Source of the DNA: Ereboglobus sp.
GTDB lineage: Bacteria; Verrucomicrobiota; Verrucomicrobiia; Opitutales; Opitutaceae
NCBI GenBank assembly: GCA_029974595.1
Contig: JARKRC010000069.1
Span: forward strand, 118,603-182,602
Reading direction: 5' to 3'
Length of the DNA stretch: 64,000 bases
Notes under the pieces: model-generated
The model's database searches: none
Told to the model about the DNA's origin: nothing
The model's input: the letters and a program-made list of their open reading frames with translations, nothing else
Made by a program: the position numbers and the translations under genes
Shown: one piece after another, positions 50,367 through 60,122 of the stretch
Layout of the letters: each line of letters opens with the position of its first letter
Position numbering within the stretch: the first letter of the stretch is position 1

Positions 50367-51044
50367 TCATTTCTTTTTCGGAGGGCGCGGCGGCTTGTCT
50401 TTATCGACGATCAGGTTGCCGTCCCTGTCCACTTTGGCTTCCTTTGCGTTTTTGATGACGCGCATTATCAGGATTTTTGTTTCCGAGGCGCCGCCCACTT
50501 TCAGGCCGACTTTTAGCTGGAACTCACCGTCGGACAGGCCGAGCAGGGATGTCATCGGGTCGGGCGCGCCGGTTTCGCCTGCGGCAATCGTGACTTTCTC
50601 AGGGCGCACGGCAAAGTTGCCCAGCAGGGAATTGCATTCGAGGAACTCCACCTCGACCGACTCCTTCATCTGGTTCGTCACGCGCAGGCGGAGCGCCACA
50701 GGCGGGAGCGTGCTGTTGCTCATGCGCGGAATAAAATACTGGGACTCGACCTCGTCATCGAGGTAATACACGTCGGCAAAGGGATCGCCGTCGTCGCGAC
50801 CGCGACGGTTTTCCATGTCGCGCATCCTGCCGGGGCGCATGCGGAAGCCGCGCCCGAGGCCCGCCTCGACGAGGAGCTTGCCGTCAAAAAATTCCGCGTA
50901 GCCCTGCATCGTGGGCGGCGGCGGCGCCTTGGGATCGGTTTCAGGGACGTATTCCTTCTGGTGGGCGCAACCGGAAAAGGTCAGCAGCGCAAGCGAGCAA
51001 ACAGCGAGGAGGAGCGGGAAAGGGCGGGCGGTTGGAGTTGTCAT
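50367..51044 (-). CDS. Predicted lipoprotein, uncharacterised
   Basis: The 225-residue protein has a lipobox (LLTFSGCAHQ). The body begins with a Pro-rich linker and has strands such as LLGNFAVRPEKVTIAAGET and FQLKVGLKVGG, with a Lys/Pro-rich tail ending in PPKKK. It resembles DUF1425/YcfL-like lipoproteins in style only. It is 19 bases downstream of the 5'-nucleotidase gene on the same strand. Confidence 0.65.
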   Translation of the reverse strand: MTTPTARPFPLLLAVCSLALLTFSGCAHQKEYVPETDPKAPPPPTMQGYAEFFDGKLLVEAGLGRGFRMRPGRMRDMENRRGRDDGDPFADVYYLDDEVESQYFIPRMSNSTLPPVALRLRVTNQMKESVEVEFLECNSLLGNFAVRPEKVTIAAGETGAPDPMTSLLGLSDGEFQLKVGLKVGGASETKILIMRVIKNAKEAKVDRDGNLIVDKDKPPRPPKKK

Positions 51045-51063
51045 GTCTGGTGTGCGGAAACTG

Positions 51064-52755
51064 TCACCGGTTGCCCGGCGGGGGCAAGTGTTCTGTTTGA
51101 CCTGCGCCGATGATGCGCCAGTTGCCGGTCGGCTCGGCGGGCACTTCGCCGCGCGCCTCGACCCAGTTGATGAGCAGGTCGCGAATTTCGGTCGAGGAAC
51201 GCCAGAGCACGGGGGCGTTTTTGAACATGGCATAACCGCCGCCGCCGTTGAGCCGGTAGTTGTTCACGGCAACGCGGAACTTGCGTGCCAGGTCGATGGG
51301 GCCGCCCTGCCAGCGAAGGTCGAGGATGCGCTGCCCGACGGGAAGCGAGGGGTCGATTGCGTAGGTCACGCCCTCGGCCATGTCGCAATTGTATCCGGGG
51401 ATTTTGTCGCTTTCGAGAACCGCCCCGGTCTGTTCGTCGCGCGTGTAATAGCGGGCGGCGCGTTCGAGCGCGTCCTTGATCTGCGCGCCGGTCAGCTCGA
51501 CGACAGCGAGTGTGTTTTCGTAGGTATAGAGGCCGTAGAGGTCGCGCACGGTGATGTCGCCGGCGCGGATGCGGGCGGAGGTGTTGAAGCTCGCGGTAAA
51601 CGAAACGTCGGCGCGGCCGGCTTCGAGCTGCACGCGCTGAATGAGGTCGATGATCGCGGTGTCGCGCAGGCGCGATCCGGCGGCGGTGAGCTCTCGCGCG
51701 CTTTTGCCGATGACCTTGTCGAGCCATGCCTGGGTTTCGCGATGATAGGGCGCGGCGAGCGCGAGGATTTCGGGGTCGGGCGGCGTGTTTTCACCGACGG
51801 CGATGGAACGCGCGCCGCGCGCAAAGACGCGCCAGCGCGAGGCGGTTTTTTTCAGATACAGGTCGGCGCGCACGAGGTTCATGCCCCAGCGGTTTGCCTG
51901 CGCCATGAGCACGCCGTTGATCACGAGCGCGGGGACGTCGCGGTGCGTGTGCCCCATCAGGATCAGGTCGATGCCGGGCACGGTCTCGGCGATTTCGATG
52001 GCGGTGTTTTCCTGCGGGATCGGGTTGAGGTCGCCTTTGCCGGTGGCCAAGTCGATCTCGAAGCCCATGTGCATGGCGATCACGACGACATCGGCGGCTT
52101 CCTTTTCGCGGAGGTGGACGGCGAATTTTTTCGCGGCGGCAACGGGGTCGCGGAATTCGAGGCCGGCGTAGTTCGTCTTGTCCTCCCAGCTCGGAATGCC
52201 GGGCGTCGTGATGCCGATGATGCCGATGCGCACGCCATCGACGGTTTTCAGGATGTAGGGCGCGTAGGCGTGCGTGTCCGTGCCGGCGCGGTAGGTGTTG
52301 GCGGAAATCCACGGGAACTTCGCCTCGCGGCGGGCCTTGCCAAGCACGTCGAGGCCGAAATTGTATTCGTGGTTGCCGGGCGTCAGCGAGTCGTAGCCGA
52401 GCGCGTTCATGCAGAGCATCATCGGATCGGGCGGCGTGTTGTTGATGCGGTTGTGATGATACGCGAGCGGCGTGGCCTGGATCACGTCGCCGATGTCGAG
52501 CAGGAGCGCGCGCGGCATTTGTTTGCGAATCTGCCTGATGAGGGTGGCGATTTTCGCGAGGCCGTCCTGCGAGGGTTTGCCCGTGTAATAATCGATCGGG
52601 TAGATGTGCCCGTGCAGGTCGGTCGTGGAGAGGATCGTGATGTGCGCGTAATCCGCGTCCTGCGCGGAGGCGTTCGCATCGGATGCGCGGACGCAAAGGA
52701 TATGGATCGAGGCAAGCGCCGCGGCAAACAGCAGCGGGTGCAGAATGCGTTTCAT
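51064..52755 (-). CDS. 5'-nucleotidase / metallophosphatase, exported
   Basis: The 563-residue protein has a signal peptide (HPLLFAAALASIHILCVRA). Its metallophosphatase domain has the metal motifs TTDLHGH, LLDIGDVIQATP, TPGNHEYNFG, MHMG and GHTHRD, and a C-terminal 5_nucleotid_C domain has FNTSARIRAGDITVRDLYGLYTYENTL. It dephosphorylates nucleotides or related compounds in the periplasm. The length fits the bifunctional UshA/CpdB group. The two lipoproteins downstream and upstream are on the same strand and may be co-transcribed. Confidence 0.9.
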   Translation of the reverse strand: MKRILHPLLFAAALASIHILCVRASDANASAQDADYAHITILSTTDLHGHIYPIDYYTGKPSQDGLAKIATLIRQIRKQMPRALLLDIGDVIQATPLAYHHNRINNTPPDPMMLCMNALGYDSLTPGNHEYNFGLDVLGKARREAKFPWISANTYRAGTDTHAYAPYILKTVDGVRIGIIGITTPGIPSWEDKTNYAGLEFRDPVAAAKKFAVHLREKEAADVVVIAMHMGFEIDLATGKGDLNPIPQENTAIEIAETVPGIDLILMGHTHRDVPALVINGVLMAQANRWGMNLVRADLYLKKTASRWRVFARGARSIAVGENTPPDPEILALAAPYHRETQAWLDKVIGKSARELTAAGSRLRDTAIIDLIQRVQLEAGRADVSFTASFNTSARIRAGDITVRDLYGLYTYENTLAVVELTGAQIKDALERAARYYTRDEQTGAVLESDKIPGYNCDMAEGVTYAIDPSLPVGQRILDLRWQGGPIDLARKFRVAVNNYRLNGGGGYAMFKNAPVLWRSSTEIRDLLINWVEARGEVPAEPTGNWRIIGAGQTEHLPPPGNR

Positions 52756-52816
52756 GTGCGAATGGGAGAAAAGGAAAATGAGGAAAAAGAAAGGCGCGGC
52801 CCGGCGCGCCTCCGGC

Positions 52817-53257
52817 CTAGTATTTGTGGATCACGGGTTTCGCCTCGAACAGTTTTGCGACGAGGATTTCGGCGACTTCGTGCGGCGGTTTCCTGAACGA
52901 CGCGGGGCCGACATACGAGGCCGTTGCTATGGGGAAATCGATTTTCACGTCCTTGAACGCAAGCTCCAAGCCGGTCATGTGATCCTTGAAATCCCACGTC
53001 CATGAGGCGGTGAAGGAAATGATGGCCTGCGTATTGGGCGGCATCATCGTGAGCGGGCCGAGATCGGATTCGAGCCCTCGCGCGCGCAGGGCGTTGCAGA
53101 TGAACTGGCCGATGCCGCGATTGTCGTCCATGTTGCTCTTCACCCAGACGCGGCGGTATTTTGAGAGATCGGCGTCGGGCTTCACGGCGGCGCTGTAGGA
53201 GGCGCATCCCGAAAACAGGAGCAGCGCGGCCAGCGTTAGAAATAATGTGGGTCTCAT
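52817..53257 (-). CDS. DUF4136-type lipoprotein
   Basis: The 146-residue protein has a lipobox (LLLFSGCASY) and the DUF4136-like core: YRRVWVKSNMDDNRGIGQFICNAL, then a strand and GPLTMMPPNTQAIISFTASW. The role is unknown. The start at 53257 (MRPTLFL) is the first that gives a normal signal peptide. It lies between the 5'-nucleotidase and AsmA genes on the same strand. Confidence 0.75.
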   Translation of the reverse strand: MRPTLFLTLAALLLFSGCASYSAAVKPDADLSKYRRVWVKSNMDDNRGIGQFICNALRARGLESDLGPLTMMPPNTQAIISFTASWTWDFKDHMTGLELAFKDVKIDFPIATASYVGPASFRKPPHEVAEILVAKLFEAKPVIHKY

Positions 53258-53331
53258 CAGGCGCACAGGAGACAACACGACATCGCATGTGCGCAAGCCC
53301 AAGCGCTCCAATCCGCGCGCGCGGGTTCCGC

Positions 53332-56310
53332 TCACTTGGGCAGGAGCGCGTTGATAATGGGCGTCACGAGCGTGGACGCACCCAGCGAGGCGAGTGTGCC
53401 CTCGACCGTGAAATCCTTCACCAGCGGAGTGTAGCCGAGCGTGTCGGCTTCCTTTTTCAAGAGGCCCAGCGCGCGCAAATCCTCCGCCTGTTCGCCGCGC
53501 ACGGCCATTTGCAGGTTCATGGCAAGCGCCTGCCTGAACAGCGAGAGCGCCGGATTGCTGCCGAGGGAACCTGCGCCCGAAATGCGCATGTCCGGCGAAA
53601 GCAAACCGAAATTCTTGATCGTGACGTCCTGGCCGGGCCGGTAGGACGCATCGAGGTTGATCTGGTCAAAATCGATCTCGGCGAGACGCTCCAGAATCCT
53701 CGCGCCCGCCTTGACCTTGTCGAGATTGGGCGAGCTGTCGCCCTTGCCGATCATCGACAGGACAGCGCCGCTTATCGCGCTGAAAGTCGATGACGAGGAC
53801 GCTGCTTTCAACAGCCGCTCGATTCCCGAGGACTGCGCGGACAATGCGAAGCCGTTGAATTTTCCCCCGCGGTTGGTGAGCGTCAGATCGGCGCCGGCGG
53901 TCGATGCGATTTTGTCGAGCGAGGCCGCGGTGCCCGACACCGAGCCGGTCACGTCAAACTTTCCCTCAACCGTCGGTTTTTTATCGGGGTTCGCGGCCTT
54001 CAAAAAAGGGGCGGGATCGAAATTAGTGAGCGTCAGTCTGGCGTCCGTGGCGTAGGCGGCGGCATCGTATTTCAGGGATCCCGCGGCCTTCATTTCAGCG
54101 CCGTCCTGCAAGATCGCGCGGAGGTTTTCGAGCGACAGGAGCGAAGGCGAAATCGTGAGCGTCCCGCCGACGTTGGCCGCCTGGATGTCCGCCGAATACA
54201 CGACTTTTTTCAGCAGGAATTTCAACTGGCCGGAAATGCCGTCCCAAGGCGCGCCGGCGGTTTGCGGCTGCGCGGGCGCCGCGTCGGACGATGCCTCGAG
54301 GCCCGCGGGCAGCGCCGCCGCGAGCTGCATCAAATCGTCGATGTGGATTTCATTGCTGGTAATGGAGGCATCAATGTTGTGGCGCGCGCCGCCGGACTTG
54401 AGCGTGGCACCGATCTGGATGTCGGACTTGCGGCCGTTCAGGTCAAACACGAGGGGCGCCTCGATTTCGCACGCGCCGTTGTCGTGAAGGTCGGCGCGAA
54501 CATCCGCGGCGATTTCCGGGAGCGCCTTGTCCCCGGCGCGCAGGCCGGTGGCGGTGATTTTCGCTGCGATGGCAACGAGGCCGTTCTCGATGCCGCCGGA
54601 AAAATCGACGTCAACGGCGCCGGACGTCAGCGCGCAAACGCCGGCGGCGGCGGGTTGCGCGAGAATCGCGGGAATGCCGGCCTGCGCCCTGCCCGCGAGG
54701 GTGATTTTCGGGCCGCCTTTGTCCGGCAGCGGAAGCGGGCCGCCCGCGCGGGCCTCCGGCACGCCCACGAGCACCGAGCCGTTGCTGCGTATTGAAAGAT
54801 CGGATACATGAAAATTCCACGCGCTGTCCGAGTAGCCCGCCGCGAACGCCGTGGAAACCTCCAGGTCTTTCGCGAGCTGCCCACCGCTCCCGGAAACGGA
54901 GAGGCGCGAGACCGCGAGCGGCGCCACGCTCCGCAGCGAATAACCGCTGCCTTGCGCGCGGCCCGTGAAGCTGCCGCGCAGGGGCTCGCCGGAAATTGTG
55001 AAGCCGGCGGCCTTGATGAAAGGCTCCGCCCAGGCGAGCGGCAGCCCGTGGATGTCCACGCGGATGAGGTCGGACTGGAGATTGGGCACCTTGACCGCGC
55101 CGGTCGCGGTGTTGATTTCGACGAGTTGAAGCGTTTTCAGGGACGCGACGGGCGAGGCCGATGCGATGTCCGCCGAAAGCACGCCGATGCGGAGCAGGTC
55201 GCCCTCGCTCATCACGTCGAAATCCGCGGCCAAGTTCAGGCGGCCCAAGGCGGAAAGCGACGGGGCGACGGCTTCGAGCTGGCTCACCTCGGCGGCAAGT
55301 TTTCCCGCGACGTGAAAGCCCTTGAAATTGTCATCCGCTGAAAACGTGCCCTGCCCCGTCGCCGTGAACGCAGGCAGTTTCAGGCCGAGCCCGCTCGTGA
55401 ACGGCGCGAGGTCGGCATCGCGCAGATCGACAACCCACATGGCGTTCAATCCCTCCGGGCCGGCGGGGTTGGTCGCCTTCATGCGAAAAAGGTCTTTTTC
55501 CGAATCGGCCTCCTGCGATTTCAAGCTCGCCACATAGTCCTCGCCGCTCGCGTTTTTCGACGCCGCGGCATTGATGCGCAGCCGCGCGCCCTGCGGAAAC
55601 TGGGCGCCGGACGCCTTTGCGTCGGTTTCAAAAACGAGCGATTGAATCTCGCGCGGCGTCCCCATGCGCACGACGAGGTTGCTCGCGACGCGAATGCTGG
55701 AAACCGGCGCGTCGTCGCCGGCAAACGCCGCATCGAGCGCAAGGTCGAAGCGCCCGTCACTTCCCGCGCGCAACCCGCCGCCGCGCACGCTGACGCCCGC
55801 GCGGGTGGGCGCGGCCCCGGGCGTTTCCGGCGGCAGCAAAACCGTGCCTTGGATATCCGCGCCGTCGATCGCGAGCTCCACCGGAAGGCGCAGCATTTCA
55901 AAAATCCCGCCGAACGGGCTGCCGCTGCCGGCGGACGGACCGGCGGAGGGACGCGGCTGCGCGGGCGTCGCGCCGCCGGATTGCGCGAGGTCGAGCGTCC
56001 AGCCTTTGGCGGCGAGTTTTTTGATTTCCACTTTTTCCCCGATCAGGCCGAGCAGCGGCATTTCCACCGACGCCTGCGGCAGATCGAGCGCCATGCCGCG
56101 CCCTTTTACGTGAACGCCGGTGATCTCGATCCCGTTCAATCCCGCGTCCACACGCCCGATTGTGATTTCGTAGCCCTGCTGCCTCGCGGCAACTTTTCGG
56201 GCGAGCCATGTTTGCACCGGAGACTGGAGCAGGACGATCACCGCAATCGCGAGCGTCAGGACAAAAACACCTGCCGAGATAAAAAATATGCGAGCCGCCT
56301 TTTTCTTCAT
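53332..56310 (-). CDS. AsmA-family membrane-anchored protein
   Basis: The 992-residue protein has one N-terminal membrane segment (IFFISAGVFVLTLAIAVIVLL) followed by a very long series of amphipathic strands with the repeated style typical of AsmA/TamB-like proteins, such as GIEITGVHVKGRGMALDLPQ and the DxDxxG-like LDVTGSVSGTAASLDKI. Such proteins form a hydrophobic groove for lipid transport between the membranes. It is 74 bases upstream of the DUF4136 lipoprotein on the same strand. Confidence 0.85.
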   Translation of the reverse strand: MKKKAARIFFISAGVFVLTLAIAVIVLLQSPVQTWLARKVAARQQGYEITIGRVDAGLNGIEITGVHVKGRGMALDLPQASVEMPLLGLIGEKVEIKKLAAKGWTLDLAQSGGATPAQPRPSAGPSAGSGSPFGGIFEMLRLPVELAIDGADIQGTVLLPPETPGAAPTRAGVSVRGGGLRAGSDGRFDLALDAAFAGDDAPVSSIRVASNLVVRMGTPREIQSLVFETDAKASGAQFPQGARLRINAAASKNASGEDYVASLKSQEADSEKDLFRMKATNPAGPEGLNAMWVVDLRDADLAPFTSGLGLKLPAFTATGQGTFSADDNFKGFHVAGKLAAEVSQLEAVAPSLSALGRLNLAADFDVMSEGDLLRIGVLSADIASASPVASLKTLQLVEINTATGAVKVPNLQSDLIRVDIHGLPLAWAEPFIKAAGFTISGEPLRGSFTGRAQGSGYSLRSVAPLAVSRLSVSGSGGQLAKDLEVSTAFAAGYSDSAWNFHVSDLSIRSNGSVLVGVPEARAGGPLPLPDKGGPKITLAGRAQAGIPAILAQPAAAGVCALTSGAVDVDFSGGIENGLVAIAAKITATGLRAGDKALPEIAADVRADLHDNGACEIEAPLVFDLNGRKSDIQIGATLKSGGARHNIDASITSNEIHIDDLMQLAAALPAGLEASSDAAPAQPQTAGAPWDGISGQLKFLLKKVVYSADIQAANVGGTLTISPSLLSLENLRAILQDGAEMKAAGSLKYDAAAYATDARLTLTNFDPAPFLKAANPDKKPTVEGKFDVTGSVSGTAASLDKIASTAGADLTLTNRGGKFNGFALSAQSSGIERLLKAASSSSTFSAISGAVLSMIGKGDSSPNLDKVKAGARILERLAEIDFDQINLDASYRPGQDVTIKNFGLLSPDMRISGAGSLGSNPALSLFRQALAMNLQMAVRGEQAEDLRALGLLKKEADTLGYTPLVKDFTVEGTLASLGASTLVTPIINALLPK

Positions 56311-56432
56311 ATGCGAGGTTGCGAAAAAATAACTTCAGACGACCATGCCGACTCGCCGGCAGCCGGTCAATGATCTGCTTTCTTTTTGCGGAACCTGCCC
56401 GCGCCGCGCGTTTCCATCTCCAACCTTCGCAC

Positions 56433-57524
56433 ATGAATCCAGCCGCCGCGACTATGCGCCACCGCAGCCCGCTCCTCCGCATCGCAGCGCTGGCGGCGCT
56501 TGGCGCGGCCATGCAGCCCGCGCGGGCGGCGGAACCGCCCGGCGACGCCCCGCCGGCCATGTCGGTCGAGGAAATGAACATGCTCTACGATTTCGGGCGG
56601 CAGCTCTTCGATGATTACGCGCCCGACCGGATCAAGGAACAATACGATTTCATAAGCCGCGAGGACTGGAACGCGCTCATCATGCAATTCCAGAAAAAGC
56701 TCGAATCCGGCTCGCTCGAGGAAATCGCCTCGCTCGCGCCCAAGGCAAAACGCACGCTCGATGCCCTTCGCGCCCAGCCGGAAATGGCCGAATACACCGA
56801 CTGGTTTGCGGAACGCCTCGAACTCATCCAAAGCGCAAGGGACGCCGTCGCGCCGCCCCCCGTGCTCACGCCCGCGCCGCTCCCGCCGAATCCGTTTGCG
56901 CTGCCGCCGCTCGCGCCGCGCTCACAGCCGTTTTTCCAGACGCCGCCGACACACGACGCGATCCCCTACTACGCCCTCTGTTTCAAGCGTGTGAGCAACC
57001 GCCGCAAACCGCAAAGCGCCGACACGCTCGCGCCGGTGCTCAAAATCATCTTCGCCGCCGAAAGCGTGCCGGTCGAGCTCGTGTGGGTCGCCGAGGTCGA
57101 GTCATCGTTCAACCCGTTCGCCAAGAGTCCCGCCGGGGCGCGCGGCCTCTTCCAACTCATGCCCGCCACCGCGCGCGCCCTCGGCCTGAAAACATTTCCG
57201 ATCGACGAACGCATCCACGCCGCGAAAAACACACGCGCCGCGGCGCGCCTGCTCGGCATGTTGCACAAACGCTTCGGCTCCTGGCCGCTCGCGCTCGCCG
57301 CCTACAACGCCGGCGAAGGCCGCGTGGTTGCCGCGCTCAGAAAAACACCGGGGGCCAAAACCTACGCCGACATCGCCGCAAAACTCCCCGCCGAGACGCG
57401 CCTCTACGTGCCGCAGGTGCTCGCCACGCTCGTCATCCGCGAAAACGTGCCGCTGGAAAAATTCGTGCGGGCGACCGCGCCGATTCCGAAAGTTTCGCTC
57501 CCGCCAGTGAGAAAAGAAGGGTGA
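56433..57524 (+). CDS. Soluble lytic murein transglycosylase-like (SLT, MltD-type)
   Basis: The 363-residue protein has a signal peptide (LRIAALAALGAAMQPARAA), a helical linker and a C-terminal SLT domain: VAEVESSFNPFAKSPAGARG with the catalytic Glu, LFQLMPATARALGL, and LALAAYNAGEGRVVAAL. It cuts peptidoglycan glycan strands. No LysM domain is present. The start at 56433 is selected for the signal peptide. It is divergent from AsmA. Confidence 0.88.
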   Translation: MNPAAATMRHRSPLLRIAALAALGAAMQPARAAEPPGDAPPAMSVEEMNMLYDFGRQLFDDYAPDRIKEQYDFISREDWNALIMQFQKKLESGSLEEIASLAPKAKRTLDALRAQPEMAEYTDWFAERLELIQSARDAVAPPPVLTPAPLPPNPFALPPLAPRSQPFFQTPPTHDAIPYYALCFKRVSNRRKPQSADTLAPVLKIIFAAESVPVELVWVAEVESSFNPFAKSPAGARGLFQLMPATARALGLKTFPIDERIHAAKNTRAAARLLGMLHKRFGSWPLALAAYNAGEGRVVAALRKTPGAKTYADIAAKLPAETRLYVPQVLATLVIRENVPLEKFVRATAPIPKVSLPPVRKEG

Positions 57525-57581
57525 AGAGTGAAAGTGAAGGGTGAAAAATAAATTTCCGAGCCACGCGTTTTTTTGGAAAAA

Positions 57582-58862
57582 TCACGCCGCGCGCACGACC
57601 GCGTAGCTTTTCTTGCCCTTGCGCAGCAGCACGTATTTGCCGAACAGCAAATCCGCCGCCGACACCGCTCGGGCGATTTCGGCGGCGCGCACATTGTTTA
57701 CGTAGATGCCGCCGCCCTCGATATCCTTGCGCGCCTGTCCTTTCGACGCGGCAAGCCCGGCGTGCACGAGCAAATCCGTCAGCGCCAAGCCCGCGCCTTC
57801 GAGCTTCGTACGCTCGATATCCTTCGTTGGCACTTCGCCGACGACATCGTTGAACACGCCCTCGCTGATGCCCTCGAGTCCGCCGCCAAACATGATCTGG
57901 CTCGCGCGGATCGCATCCTCGCACGCGGCCTTGCCGTGCACGAGCGCCGTCACCTCGCGGGCCAGCGCGCGGTGCGCTTCGCGCGCGCCGGGGTTGGCGG
58001 CATGCGCGGCTTCGAGCGGCTCGATTTCCCCGCGCGTGAGGAAGGTGAATTTTTTCAGGTATTCGACGACCTTCGCGTCCTCGGTGTTGACGAAAAACTG
58101 GTAGAATTTGTAGGGGCTTGTCTTCTCGGGATCGAGCCACACAGCGCCCGACGCCGTCTTGCCGAACTTGGTGCCGTCAGCCTTGGTGATGAGCGGGAAC
58201 GTCCAGCCCCACGCGACGACGCCGAGTTTTTTGCGGATCAAGTCCGTGCCCGCGGTGATGTTGCCCCACTGGTCGGAGCCGCCGATCTGGAGCTCGCAGT
58301 CGTTCGTCTTGCGCAGGTGATAAAAATCATGCGCCTGCAAAAGCATGTAGCTGAACTCGGTGTAGCTGATGCCGCTTTCGCCTTCCATGCGGGAGCGCAC
58401 GCTATCCTTCGCGATCATCATGTTGATGGAAAAATGTTTTCCGACGTCGCGCAGGAAATCGAGGAAGGTCACGCCGACCGTCCAGTCGGCATTGTTGATG
58501 AGGCGCGCGGGATTCACCGGATGCTCGAAATCGAGCAGCTTGGACAACTGGCGCGAGATGCTGGAAACATTGTGCGCGAGTTGCTCCGGCGTGAGCAGAT
58601 TGCGCTCCGAGGAACGCCCCGACGGATCGCCGATCATGCCCGTCGCCCCGCCCGCGAGGGCGAGCGGGCGATGCCCCGCGAGCTGGAAGCGGCGCAGCGT
58701 GATCTGCCCCATCAAGTGACCGACGTGGAGCGAGTCGCCCGTGGGATCGAAGCCGCAATACAGCGTGACCGGCCCCTTTGAGAGACGCTCGGCGAGCGTG
58801 CTTTCGTCGGTGCAGTCGGCCAGCAGGCCGCGCCATTTCAGGTCTTCGATCAGGTTGTCCAT
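57582..58862 (-). CDS. tyrS: Tyrosyl-tRNA synthetase
   Basis: The 426-residue class I synthetase charges tRNA-Tyr. It has the HIGH-type motif FDPTGDSLHVGHLMGQ, GDPSGRSSER, the Tyr-binding SYTEFSYMLLQAHDFYHL and QIGGSDQWGNITAG, and a KMSKS-type motif KFGKTASGAVWLD. A C-terminal S4 RNA-binding domain follows (GQARKDIEGGGIYVNN). The start at 58862 (MDNLIED) gives the usual N-terminus. It is downstream of the GmhB-like gene. Confidence 0.95.
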   Translation of the reverse strand: MDNLIEDLKWRGLLADCTDESTLAERLSKGPVTLYCGFDPTGDSLHVGHLMGQITLRRFQLAGHRPLALAGGATGMIGDPSGRSSERNLLTPEQLAHNVSSISRQLSKLLDFEHPVNPARLINNADWTVGVTFLDFLRDVGKHFSINMMIAKDSVRSRMEGESGISYTEFSYMLLQAHDFYHLRKTNDCELQIGGSDQWGNITAGTDLIRKKLGVVAWGWTFPLITKADGTKFGKTASGAVWLDPEKTSPYKFYQFFVNTEDAKVVEYLKKFTFLTRGEIEPLEAAHAANPGAREAHRALAREVTALVHGKAACEDAIRASQIMFGGGLEGISEGVFNDVVGEVPTKDIERTKLEGAGLALTDLLVHAGLAASKGQARKDIEGGGIYVNNVRAAEIARAVSAADLLFGKYVLLRKGKKSYAVVRAA

Positions 58863-58948
58863 GGTGAAACCGCAAAGGAAAACGGCCCGATTGCGCAAGC
58901 GCAAGCAGATCGGGGTGGCACGGGCTCCTTGTCCATGCTCATCGCATG

Positions 58949-58970
58949 ACACGGGCTGGTGAGCCCCGTG
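58949..58970. repeat. CACGGGC-type palindrome copy between tyrS and gmhB-like genes
   Basis: CACGGGCT, GGTG, AGCCCCGTG: a slightly imperfect copy of the dispersed palindrome, with GGTGGCACGGGCT immediately upstream (58914-58926) as a second half-copy. Confidence 0.6.
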
Positions 58971-58974
58971 CCAC

Positions 58975-59511
58975 TCACCCGAGTGTCTTCACAAACGCCG
59001 GGAAATCGTCGAACACCGGCACGTCGCGATAGGCCGGAATCGCGGCCCATTCGGCGCGGGTGAGTTTTCCCGTGCAGAGCGCGGCGACACAGATCTTTGC
59101 GTTGAGGCCGGCATCGACATCGGCCTCGCGATCGCCGACCATCCAGCATTGAGCAGGGTCGAGATTGTCGCGCGCAATCATCTCGAGAATGTAGCGCGGC
59201 GAGGGTTTTCTATAAAGCGAGGGCTGTTCGGGCGTCTCGGGCGCTATGCAGATGCCGTCAAAAAGCGGCGCGGGCGTCCATCCGATGAGCTGTTCCATGC
59301 GTTCGTTGCAACGAACAGCGTCGTCCATCGTGTAATAACCGCGCCCGATGCCGGACTGGTTTGTGAGCAGGTAAAGCCGGTAGCCGAGTTTTTTTGCGCG
59401 CGCGACGGCATCGGCGACGCCGGGAAAAAGCTCAACGCCCGCGGGATCGTGGAGGTAGTGCTTGTCGGCAATCAGGGTGCCATCGCGGTCGAGAAACAGG
59501 GCTTTCATCAC
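58975..59511 (-). CDS. gmhB: D-glycero-D-manno-heptose-1,7-bisphosphate 7-phosphatase-like HAD enzyme
   Basis: The 178-residue HAD phosphatase has the nucleophile motif LFLDRDGTLIADKHYL, YLLTNQSGIGRGYY and MVGDREADVDAG, the motif set of GmhB and the histidinol-phosphatase group. GmhB makes heptose-1-phosphate for LPS. The cysteine-rich zinc loop of most GmhB proteins is missing; the place reads CIAPETPEQPSLYRKPSP. The neighbouring HldE kinase gene at 60,123 supports the heptose call. It could be a related HAD phosphatase. Confidence 0.8.
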   Translation of the reverse strand: MMKALFLDRDGTLIADKHYLHDPAGVELFPGVADAVARAKKLGYRLYLLTNQSGIGRGYYTMDDAVRCNERMEQLIGWTPAPLFDGICIAPETPEQPSLYRKPSPRYILEMIARDNLDPAQCWMVGDREADVDAGLNAKICVAALCTGKLTRAEWAAIPAYRDVPVFDDFPAFVKTLG

Positions 59512-59534
59512 TGATCACTGCGTCGCAAACCGGC

Positions 59535-59987
59535 TTACGGGGAGTTGAACCGCACGGCCACGATGCGTCCCTCGGACGGCTTGTGCATCACGGAGAAATA
59601 GCGCGGGCCGCCCTTGTCGGGCAGTTTGAAGCGGTCGTTCGAAAGCAGCGTCTCGGCCTCGGGAAGGCTCTTGTGCATCGCCTCGCCGAAAATGTAACGG
59701 CTCTCGGCGGGACCGGTGCCGGTGTAGCGGATATTGTATTCCGAAAGTGGATACGGCGGGACGCCGTTCGCCAGGCCCGTGATGATCGCGCTGGGCGTGG
59801 TGAAAAGATGCGCCAGTTTCTTCTCGAGAAGGCCGATGTCCTCCTCGGAGGGCGTCCAGGAGGTTTCCGGCCCGTGGGCGCCCGCGGGAATGATGATGTG
59901 GCGCGCGCTTCTGGCTGACCCGGAGGCGCAACCCGCCGCAAAGGCGATGACGAGCGTGGCGAGAAGTGAACAAAGAGCGGTTCTCAT
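59535..59987 (-). CDS. Predicted lipoprotein, uncharacterised
   Basis: The 150-residue protein has a lipobox (VIAFAAGCASGS). The body has helices (EEDIGLLEKKLAHLFTTPSA) and strand-rich segments with IRYTGTGPAESRYIFGEAMHK and VMHKPSEGRIVAVRF. The family is not recognised. It lies between the gmhB-like and hldE-kinase genes on the same strand, a heptose operon position, but its role in LPS is only positional inference. Confidence 0.65.
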   Translation of the reverse strand: MRTALCSLLATLVIAFAAGCASGSARSARHIIIPAGAHGPETSWTPSEEDIGLLEKKLAHLFTTPSAIITGLANGVPPYPLSEYNIRYTGTGPAESRYIFGEAMHKSLPEAETLLSNDRFKLPDKGGPRYFSVMHKPSEGRIVAVRFNSP

Positions 59988-60122
59988 TCGGTGTGTGGTG
60001 CGTGGGAAGTGAGGCGCGCACGGCCCAAAAGCGCCAGCGAAATAAATAGGCGGAGGCGGGACGGGACGCTTCCGGCGGGAACGTGGCACGCAGCCCGTGA
60101 GCCCGCGCCACCGCACTGGCAT

